A DNA stretch of 64,000 bases from positions 42,827,949 to 42,891,948 of the forward strand of contig OX393553.1 of NCBI GenBank assembly GCA_947650365.1, written 5' to 3'. The notes beneath the pieces were generated by a model. That model made no database searches. It saw nothing but the letters and a program-made list of their open reading frames with translations, and was not told the DNA's origin. The position numbers and the translations under genes are program-made. Within the stretch, counting starts at the first letter, position 1; every line of letters starts with the position of its first letter. Source of the DNA: Chamaelirium japonicum. Taxonomy: Eukaryota; Streptophyta; Magnoliopsida; Liliales; Melanthiaceae. This document shows positions 60,301 to 64,000 of the stretch, piece after piece.

Positions 60301-63300
60301 ATAACCATCATATGAATGCTGGATGAAAGTTGCATGGACTTGGTTGGCTTGGCGTATTAGTTATATTCATGGTTTGAAATTTCGGTTAAAATTCTAAAAT
60401 TTCGTCGAATTTCGGTTTTGGTCGCGGGCAAAACAAAAGGGGTTCAAAACCCGGACCCTTTCCGATTTTGGCAAAGTTTCGGGATTTTGGGGTAATTATG
60501 GAAATTTGGTCAAAATTTTCATAATTGCCATGGGGGCCCACCGGAACAACGTGTTATCCTCCGGTTTTGGTGTCAACTTCCCCGAAGTTTCAGTATTTCG
60601 TAATTATTTCATTTTTTTCGACGAGATTCCGATCGAAAGCGTGGGGGCCTAGCGAAGCCTAGTGTTATCCCCTGATTTCGGTGTCCATTTCGGTGAAATT
60701 TATCATTTCGAGGGCTTTTCGGTAAGTTCGATTGAAATCAGTCCACATATTTCGTGAAACTTGTGGGCTAGTTTCGGTGGGCCCAGGGCTTTAAATAGGG
60801 CTAGTTTCGACCTATTTCGTCTGAAGCCACCTCGATTTTGCCGAAGCCTCCAAATTTTGTCGAACTTCTTCGAAATCTGCCTGATTTTCACCTGAAGTTG
60901 CCGGAATCACCAGATTTCGCCATTGTATTTCGCTGGAATTGCCGGATATTGCCCCTGGATTTGTCGTATCTTATCCTCGGATGTGTCGGATCTCATCGGA
61001 TTTTATCGATTCTCGTTGCTAAGTACAAAAAGTTAGAAATTCATCTACAGTTACAATAACTTAGAAATTTATCTGGATTGGAATAGCTTTAGAAATTCAA
61101 AAATATATTCTACTGTACACACATACGTTAATAGCGTAGGATATCGAAACGCACGTGCATGCACAACACATTAGGGTCATCAAAGCTTATAGTTTCCATT
61201 TGAGAGTTGTTGCTTAGTCCATAAAACACATATAGTTTGACCGATTGAGTGTTCGGATTAATTAGATGGCTGCACGGTTCTCCTCGGATGCTGGATTGAA
61301 TGATTTGGGTTGGTAGCACAACATCCCATTGGACGATTCGAAGTAGAACTCAGTGTAATTACTCTGGGAAGAAAATAGGAGGCAGAGGGTGTTTCACGGT
61401 TGAAACAACACCTTATCGGTGGGTGCTCGAACATAAAGCAATGTCCGTTTGTTCCAAAAGAGACCAGGTTATCCATACTGGAGCTTATGAAAGGCGTCGA
61501 TAAATCTAGAGTCTAGACAGTCAAAGAAGAAGGCTAAGGAATTCAGAGAGGCGGTGCTGGAGCTTCCATCTACCGAAGAAGATGATTCAGACGATGATTA
61601 CCAGTACCTCTTCGACATCGATAATGATTACAACAGGGCATAATTCAGGAAAGTGATAAGGAATTCGATGTGGTCCAGGTGGGAGAGGAGGCAAAATGAG
61701 GAATTTCATAGGAGCACCAGCTATAGGCTGCAATTTACTGGTGCCAACGGCATCAGTAGAGGGGGAGGTCCTTGGGGGCATGTGAGCCAGGGCCGACTCG
61801 ATACAAGTTAAGGCCTAAGGCGGAAGCTCTAACTAAATGTAGATAATATGAATTGATTTACTATATAGTAGAAGTTTTTATTTTAACTGAGCCTTAAATT
61901 CTTCTCTTATATGGGGTTTTAGGGTAATTAAATGGGTTTGGGACGTTCTTTTTATATGGGATCTTAAGGTGTTTAACTCATTTTGGGCCTTGAAGACCTT
62001 GTGTTTACATGGGGCCTTCGGCGATCGCCTTAATGGCCCTATGGTCGAGCCGGCCCTGAGATGAGATCGAGGTAAGGGTCGTCTTGCTTTGGCCCTTCCG
62101 TGCTTCGTGCTTCACCGGTTAGGACGTGTGTTGCTTCTCTCCTCAATCATTATGTTCCATGGCTCTTGCTTTCCTTTGATCTTTGGTTTTGGTTTCCGAC
62201 TTTGGCTTTGCTTCAACTTTTGCATTTGCACGTGGGAGATGAGAGACTTGCGATGTTTTTATCCTTCAGGGCCTGACGCTTTATCGACTAAGACGTGCGC
62301 TGCGTCAGCGTTCTTTCTAGTTCGTCGACTTTGACACTTATTTCGCATTGGTTTTAACTTGGTTTTGATTTTGTCTTTAGCTTGATTTTGGTTTTGTGGC
62401 GACAGGGTAGCGTCTCTGGATCTTCTTCTCCGAACTTTCTTCTTCGTAGATAGAACGACGATTTGTCGATCTTCAAGTGTTTTGCTTCACGATAGAGGAC
62501 TTGTATAGGCTCAAGCAAGAGTTCCCCTCGGGGGATGTGCTTGTCCAAGCCTCATGAAGCCTTTGGTCTACAGATGTCGAAGCCTTTCCTTCTTTACAGA
62601 GCTTCATCTTCTTTGGAATTTGACCCTTGTTCCTTCCCCCTGCCCCTTTATTTATAAGCAAGGCGAGAGGTAGGTGGAGGAGATATGGCAGAATCTTATT
62701 GTTACCGAATATCTTTTGCCCTCACTTCATCATAATGTCGAGATTTGTTTCCTCATTTTTATCTCGGGTGGCTATGGCCTTTGATTTAATATGGGTTTAT
62801 CCTTTTATGGCTTGAACCCTTTTTGCACTAGATTGATGATGATCCGGTCTAATATTTTGACCATTGGATCGTTAGGTTTGGTGTGGACCCATGTTTGGTA
62901 GACGTCCGTGTAACCCCTTTTTTTTTTTTAATGTTTTTATTTTTTTTTTCTCTAGCCTTGTCGGCGGCCCTAGCATTGGGGCCGGCCCTGGTATTGGGGC
63001 CGGCCCTGGTATTGGGGCCAGTGGGCCCTGTGCACAGGTGGGGTCAACCGGCCCTGTTTTCAGAGCCGTTTTGGGCCGGCTTTTGGCTTTATGTTGGGCC
63101 TTTCTTGGGGTTCTTAGGCTTAGAAAATTTTCTTTTTGGGTTAGGGAGTTTTGGTGCCTACAAAAACATTGAGCTCAATTATGTCATTAATTATAAATCA
63201 AACACGATCTTTACGCTTTCGTTGTATGTCAAGCATTGTGATCGATATTTTCTTAGTTCCTTTAAGTTTTCTTCTTGATTATTATTTGTTATTGATATTG

Positions 63301-63842
63301 ATGTTTTGTTTTTCTTATTTGGTTCTTCCCACCTTGTTCATTGCTAATTTGTGCATGTTAAGGAAATTTATTTTGGCTTTCTTTCTAATGGTAGCAAACT
63401 CTTCTCTTAGAAAACTCTTCTCTTAGAAATTAACTATTTACTGTTTATGCAGGTCAGTCATCATCCTATGGTTGTTGCATGCCACTGTGAGGGTACTGGA
63501 TGGAAGTTTTGGGGAGATAGTAATTTGAAAAGCAAGTTTTGGGGTCGTTCAATCCAACTTGATCCTGTTGGTGTTCTGACGCTTGAGTTTGATGACGGTG
63601 AAGTTTTCCAGTGGAGTAAGGTATGGAACTTATTGATGAGATAAATATTAAACTTTGGCTTTTGGGATGTTTTTTCTGATATCTTTGGAATCCCATCTCA
63701 GGTGACAACTTCCATTTACAACCTCATACTGGGAAAACTATACTGTGATCATTATGGTACAATGCGCATACAAGGAAATCGTGAATACTCATGTAAGCTG
63801 AAGTTCAAGGAGCAGTCAATAATAGACCGCAATCCTCACCAG
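31077..63842 (+). CDS. ORP1: Oxysterol-binding-protein-related protein, ORP1 type (7 exons, 3' end outside window)
   Basis: Spliced product of join 31077-31661, 31756-32112, 36885-36984, 47606-48054, 58836-58991, 63453-63620, 63702-63842. That is 1,956 nt and 652 codons, with all phases consistent. Order of parts: MHPFCC start shared by plant ORP1 proteins, Ala/Pro-rich segment (residues 9-33), PH domain (about 113-243), coiled coil (about 258-340), acidic FFAT-like stretch (365-380), and the lipid-binding ORD from about 446 on. ORPs move sterols and phosphoinositides between membranes at contact sites. The PH domain binds phosphoinositide and the FFAT-like part would bind VAP27 on the ER. 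The ORD fingerprint is present as EKVSHHPM. About 150-170 C-terminal residues should lie to the right. ORP1 class is by recognised sequence; the paralogue is not resolved. Confidence 0.93.
31662..31755 (+). other. Intron 1, 94 bp, GC-AG type
   Basis: Donor AAG|GCAAGA, acceptor GAAATGAAG|GTC. No GT donor would keep HLK joined to VSSIRES, the junction expected in the PH domain. AG|GCAAG is the known consensus of GC-AG introns. Confidence 0.85.
31756..32112 (+). CDS. ORP1: ORP exon 2 (residues 196-314)
   Basis: Second half of the PH domain ([20 protein letters not shown], then [14 protein letters not shown] with the invariant PH Trp). This is followed by a predicted coiled coil ([20 protein letters not shown], then [18 protein letters not shown]). 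Donor GAG|GTATAA, phase 0. Confidence 0.93.
32554..32722. mobile_element. Possible decayed foldback element in intron 2
   Basis: GGTACCAAATCAGAACCGTAC at the left resembles the complement of the right side (GGTACTGTATTGGTACC). GACCGTCGGATGG and CACTGTCGGATGG are direct matches inside. Symmetry is imperfect and no target duplication is visible. Confidence 0.35.
32885..32946. repeat. (CT)n microsatellite
   Basis: About 31 CT units in intron 2. Confidence 0.95.
35761..36406. mobile_element. MITE with GGCC(T)GTTTGGT ends, interrupted by a Tourist-like MITE
   Basis: Left end GGCCTGTTTGGTAGC after TAA (35,758-35,760). The outer right end ...ACCCAATGAGGCC is followed by TAA (36,407-36,409), so a TAA target duplication is possible. 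A second right-end-like copy (ACCAAACGAGGCC) lies at 36,008-36,020, before the inner element, so the right terminus appears twice. Confidence 0.55.
36024..36374. mobile_element. Tourist-like (PIF/Harbinger) MITE
   Basis: 351 bp. Ends GGGTGTGTTTGG and CCAAGCACACCC, flanked by TTA on both sides (36,021-36,023 and 36,375-36,377), the target duplication expected for PIF/Harbinger. No coding capacity. Confidence 0.8.
36885..36984 (+). CDS. ORP1: ORP exon 3 (residues 315-347 plus one base)
   Basis: 100 nt: [18 protein letters not shown], then SRSRNEKYS. It continues the coiled coil. Acceptor TTGTGTAG, donor AGTG|GTATGG, phase 1. The split codon joins with exon 4 to give Glu. Confidence 0.88.
37560..38835. 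mobile_element. MULE-like non-autonomous element with 9-bp target duplication
   Basis: 1,276 bp flanked by ATCTCAATC at 37,551-37,559 and 38,836-38,844, a perfect 9-bp duplication as made by Mutator-like transposases. The ends are inverted but diverged (AAGGATCAAAATACCGGTCGG against the complement of the right end, CATGGATAAAAATATCGGTCG). The left terminal region (to about 37,720) and the right (about 38,735-38,800) are full of ACCGGTT/GAACCGG motifs. No transposase. Confidence 0.8.
37935..38415. repeat. 163-bp tandem repeat, 3 copies, inside the MULE-like element
   Basis: CAAATAAT anchors are at 37,943, 38,106 and 38,270. Each unit contains AGATCTATAGATCT-type and ATTTGCATGAT...TTCATGCAAAT palindromes, followed by a T-rich spacer. 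Confidence 0.9.
42960..43183. mobile_element. Truncated Tourist-like MITE, same family as 36,024
   Basis: The right end GCAAACACACCC with TAA after it matches the terminal sequence of 36,024-36,374. Inside, ATTTTCCTGTGGGGACCATAC resembles the complement of the GTGGTTCCCACAGG part of that copy, in opposite orientation. The left end is not clear. Confidence 0.55.
43423..43781. mobile_element. MULE-like MITE with 9-bp target duplication
   Basis: 359 bp flanked by ACTTTGCAG at 43,414-43,422 and 43,782-43,790. Inner ends are diverged inverted repeats (GGTTTCAAAATCAAACC against the complement of the right end, TGTTTCAAAAATCAGATT). Contains CCGGTCTAAACTGGTTC motifs like the larger MULE-like element at 37,560. 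Confidence 0.7.
43797..44960. repeat. CGCGAAATATCGCGATATTTC-rich repeat
   Basis: The left 270 bp is a dense array of TTTCGCGAAATATCGCGA palindromes and a 31-bp direct repeat (CTCCACGAAATATCGCGATA). The right 110 bp has related GAAATATTTCCACGAAATAT motifs. The middle is unrelated AT-rich DNA. A DNA transposon with such ends is likely, but I could not fix the termini. Confidence 0.6.
44116..44206. repeat. Perfect 20-bp inverted repeat
   Basis: GCTTATTTACATATAATAAC at 44,116-44,135 pairs exactly with 44,187-44,206 around a 51-bp spacer. Confidence 0.85.
45711..46301. mobile_element. GAAGCATGGAC-ended element, copy 1
   Basis: 591 bp. The left end GAAGCATGGACATGAACACC and the right end ...TTCCATGCTTC are inverted. 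Subterminal GACACGTG/CGTGTCCGACACGT motifs occur on both sides. Homologous to 52,003-52,741 in opposite orientation (the block CCTAAAAAATTAGGACACG is matched there). No ORF. Confidence 0.65.
46511..46872. repeat. 181-bp tandem duplication
   Basis: AAGAGGATGAAGAA starts both copies (46,511 and 46,692). Both end with GAATGCTAACATGCCTTATT and GAGCATG. Diverged by scattered changes. Confidence 0.85.
47137..47214. repeat. 39-bp tandem duplication
   Basis: CTCTAGTCTTT..CTTTGAAATCACGCTAGCTGAA occurs twice with a period of 39 bp, 400 bp before exon 4. Confidence 0.85.
47606..48054 (+). CDS. ORP1: ORP exon 4 (residues 348-497)
   Basis: Acceptor TTTCTTCAG at 47,605, donor AAAAAG|GTATGT. It begins [12 protein letters not shown], then an acidic run (EEETDDEDN, 365-373) and TFFDTRD (374-380), an FFAT-like ER-targeting motif. 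A Ser-rich linker follows, then [15 protein letters not shown]. The ORD starts with [20 protein letters not shown] and [20 protein letters not shown]. Ends AYEWGKK, phase 0. Confidence 0.94.
49210..49430 (+). mobile_element. Possible LINE 3' tail with poly(A)
   Basis: Reads like a LINE 3' end: a T-rich segment with TTTGTAATTTGTAACTTTC, CTTGGGGTATGGCTTAACCC, then a run of 13 A at 49,418-49,430. No coding part remains. Confidence 0.4.
50495..51132 (+). mobile_element. LTR candidate with tRNA-iMet-type primer site after it
   Basis: TTTGGTATCAGAGA at 51,136-51,149 is a primer-site-like sequence and the preceding sequence ends CTACA. The suggested start TGTAAGGAATAAGTCCACAT is typical of LTR beginnings. 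The downstream frame (51,520-51,760) is broken and I find no second LTR. A truncated element is the best reading. Confidence 0.4.
52003..52741. mobile_element. GAAGCATGGAC-ended element, copy 2, with internal hairpins
   Basis: 739 bp. Left end GAAGCATGGACACT, right end AGTGTCAGTGCTTC. Subterminal repeats GTCGGACACG/CGGACACTC are dense at the left and CCGTGTC/ACCCGTGTCC at the right. Same family as 45,711-46,301, opposite orientation. Two inverted repeats lie inside, at 52,226-52,306 and about 52,380-52,446. Confidence 0.7.
52226..52306. repeat. 81-bp hairpin
   Basis: GATTTAGTTTTGGCTTAACC and CTCTGAG on the left pair with CTCAGAG and GGTTGAAGCCAAAACTAAAT on the right around a loop of about 8 bases. 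A weaker version follows at about 52,380-52,446 (GGTTTGACTTTAACTTATC against GATAGGTTGAAGTCAAAACT). Confidence 0.85.
53165..53317 (+). other. Unidentified coding-like fragment (50 codons)
   Basis: ATG to TGA frame containing [15 protein letters not shown] and [16 protein letters not shown]. The open part extends upstream of the ATG (ELTYIST). Composition and patterned hydrophobics look protein-like, unlike the surrounding intron. I do not recognise the family. Perhaps a fragment of a retrocopy. Confidence 0.3.
54336..54715. mobile_element. MITE with GGGAAAGGATAGCCTACTCC ends
   Basis: About 380 bp. The left terminal sequence (GGGAAAGGATAGCCTACTCC, then ATGGAGTAGGGAA) is inverted at the right (54,683-54,715) with 29 of 33 positions matching by eye. 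The middle is AT-rich. Directly followed by the next foldback. Confidence 0.7.
54717..55254. mobile_element. Foldback element, family E
   Basis: 538 bp. GGCTGGGATCCGTTGACAAC is mirrored by GTTGTTAACGGATCCCAGCC at the right. It carries several alternating copies of the inner module AAAAAATCAGCAAATTCT...CATCAAATG and its complement, so it looks like two foldback units in series. Right side abuts (TA)n. Confidence 0.72.
55255..55304. repeat. (TA)25 microsatellite
   Basis: 50 bp of TA after family E. Confidence 0.95.
55305..55537. other. Unique segment between two (TA)n arrays
   Basis: 233 bp without inverted symmetry, the only segment of the cluster that is not a foldback. It may be original intron sequence. 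Confidence 0.5.
55538..55571. repeat. (TA)17 microsatellite
   Basis: 34 bp of TA left of the second family D copy. Confidence 0.95.
55572..56126. mobile_element. Family D foldback, partial, joined to a second foldback
   Basis: GGGTTCCTATGACATTATCG and the following 240 bp match 1,793-2,178. The right arm breaks off near 55,815 and is replaced by another inverted unit (GCACCTATAGGTTTTGG against CCAAAACCTATAGGTGC, then a repeat of the same theme). Followed by (CT)8 and (TA)n. Confidence 0.65.
56142..56187. repeat. (TA)n microsatellite preceded by (CT)n
   Basis: CT repeat at 56,127-56,142, then about 46 bp of TA with one G. Confidence 0.93.
56188..56569. mobile_element. Foldback MITE, family F
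   Basis: 382-bp palindrome, ends GGGTCAGGTTCGG and CCGAACCTGACCC. These ends are like family A, but the arms differ (AGAACACTATTTTTG against CAAAAATAGTGTCCC). Bounded by (TA)n on both sides. Confidence 0.85.
56570..56633. repeat. (TA)n microsatellite
   Basis: About 64 bp of TA between families F and C. Confidence 0.95.
56634..56914. mobile_element. Foldback MITE, family C copy 2
   Basis: 281 bp, homologous along its whole length to 2,953-3,234, with the same ends (AGGGATACTCTTACTCATGG and complement) and the same central GGTGTCCGCATTAAAT. Between (TA)n arrays, as in copy 1. Confidence 0.9.
56915..56936. repeat. (TA)11 microsatellite
   Basis: 22 bp of TA between families C and G. Confidence 0.93.
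56937..57281. mobile_element. Foldback MITE, family G (related to E)
   Basis: 345 bp. GACAACCCGTCATTTGA at the left pairs with TCAAATGACGGGTTGTC at the right, and the right end AGCCC is the same as that of family E. Inner module AAAAAATCAACAAATTCT and ACGGTCTATATTTGA shared with E. The left tip is truncated. Confidence 0.75.
57282..57337. repeat. (TA)28 microsatellite
   Basis: 56 bp of TA closing the second cluster. Confidence 0.95.
58836..58991 (+). CDS. ORP1: ORP exon 5 (residues 498-549)
   Basis: Acceptor CTGAAG, first codons [18 protein letters not shown], then [20 protein letters not shown] and LRFFSEK. This is the most conserved block of the ORD after its lid. Donor AAAAG|GTTTGC, 52 codons, phase 0. 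Confidence 0.94.
59627..59997. mobile_element. MITE candidate with AAGG(C/A)TGTGTT ends
   Basis: 371 bp. Left AAGGCTGTGTTCGGTTAGC against the complement of the right end, AAGGATGTGTTTGGTTG. TAGTTCCAACTAC motifs of both orientations inside. Target duplication not clear. Confidence 0.6.
60370..61020. repeat. TTTCGG-rich repeat with 111-bp duplication
   Basis: Many GAAATTTCGG/TTTCGTCGAA motifs, similar in style to 43,797-44,960. A diverged direct repeat of 111 bp begins at GGGGGCCC (60,532) and GGGGGCCT (60,643), each followed by GTGTTATCC and GGTGTC. Confidence 0.5.
61788..62058. mobile_element. hAT-like MITE with CAGGGCCG(A/G)CTCGA ends
   Basis: 271 bp. CAGGGCCGACTCGA at the left and TCGAGCCGGCCCTG at the right. 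These ends are known from plant hAT-type small elements. The flanking 8-mers are only partly alike, so the target duplication is unproven. Confidence 0.65.
62969..63022. repeat. 18-bp tandem repeat, 3 copies
   Basis: GGCCCTGGTATTGGGGCC repeated three times. Each unit has complementary GGCC ends. Confidence 0.85.
63453..63620 (+). CDS. ORP1: ORP exon 6 (residues 550-605)
   Basis: Acceptor TTTATGCAG, donor AAG|GTATGG, 56 codons, phase 0. Together with the end of exon 5 it gives the ORD signature EKVSHHPM (the two His residues contact PI4P head groups in ORPs), where many family members have HHPP. Continues [20 protein letters not shown] and [17 protein letters not shown]. Confidence 0.95.
63621..63701 (+). 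other. Intron 6 (81 bp)
   Basis: GTATGG...TCCCATCTCAG, the only short GT-AG intron of the gene apart from the GC-AG intron 1. Confidence 0.92.
63702..63842 (+). CDS. ORP1: ORP exon 7 (residues 606-652)
   Basis: [39 protein letters not shown], then IIDRNPHQ. 47 codons, donor CAG|GTGATT, phase 0. The remaining ORD strands are beyond the window. 63,843-64,000 is the start of the next intron. Confidence 0.94.
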
Positions 63843-64000
63843 GTGATTTACTTTTGTCCCCACTTTTAATCCCATCAAGTTATTGGTCGAGTATAAGCAA
63901 GATTCACAAGAATTTTCCGACCGTCATCTGGTGTCAACTCTCTGAGATTGTTCCTGAAAACCTGACCAAAGCAACTTCGCATGAGAGGGGCATGCCAGGA

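Larger units (their letters stand above)
58992..63452 (+). other. Intron 5 (4.46 kb)
   Basis: GT at 58,992, AG at 63,451-63,452. Contains two MITE candidates, a TTTCG-rich repeat and an 18-bp tandem repeat. About 62,060-62,960 has no recognised feature. Confidence 0.85.

Noticed and set aside
61500-61780. Acidic frame with [13 protein letters not shown] as a transposase C-terminal piece
   Set aside because: Too short and without a conserved block; interrupted soon after.

Overview
This is nuclear DNA of a flowering plant. The evidence is a spliced GT-AG (and one GC-AG) gene of the plant ORP1 type, plant Ty3-type LTR retrotransposons (one of the Tat kind), an L1-type LINE with a DUF4283 ORF1, and many small non-autonomous DNA elements. 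The first exon is very GC-rich and the introns reach over 10 kb. That would fit a repeat-rich monocot, magnoliid or early-diverging eudicot genome, but I cannot name the species. There are no bacterial features, no CRISPR array and no tRNA or rRNA gene that I can see.

Layout. 1-6.8 kb is gene-free and holds a chain of four foldback elements separated by long (TA)n arrays (1,746-3,978), then two further foldback MITEs, one of them nested. 6.8-14.2 kb is a minus-strand LINE remnant (ORF1 only) split by a complete but gag/protease-only LTR element at 9,029-14,115 with a perfect 5-bp target duplication. 14.2-16.3 kb is unassigned. 16,324-29,480 is a 13-kb Tat-lineage Ty3 element: gag, protease, RT, two RNase H domains and integrase on the plus strand, all broken by stops, then a minus-strand ORF with coiled coils and intron-like gaps, and several tandem-repeat blocks before the 3' LTR.

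The one host gene starts at 31,077 and runs off the right edge. It encodes an oxysterol-binding-protein-related protein: a Pro-rich N terminus, a PH domain, a coiled coil, an acidic FFAT-like stretch and the lipid-binding ORD. I place seven exons, all phase-consistent, giving 652 codons. The rest of the ORD lies outside the window. The introns are loaded with MITEs, MULE-like elements and a second (TA)n-linked foldback cluster (54.3-57.3 kb) that shares families with the first.

The least ordinary parts are: (i) the two chains of different foldback elements that abut (TA)n arrays and share a common inner core under different ends; (ii) the antisense coding unit of the Tat element, whose breaks are bridged in frame by two 76-77 bp intron-like gaps; (iii) the 99-bp tandem array of hairpins just inside the 3' LTR of that element.
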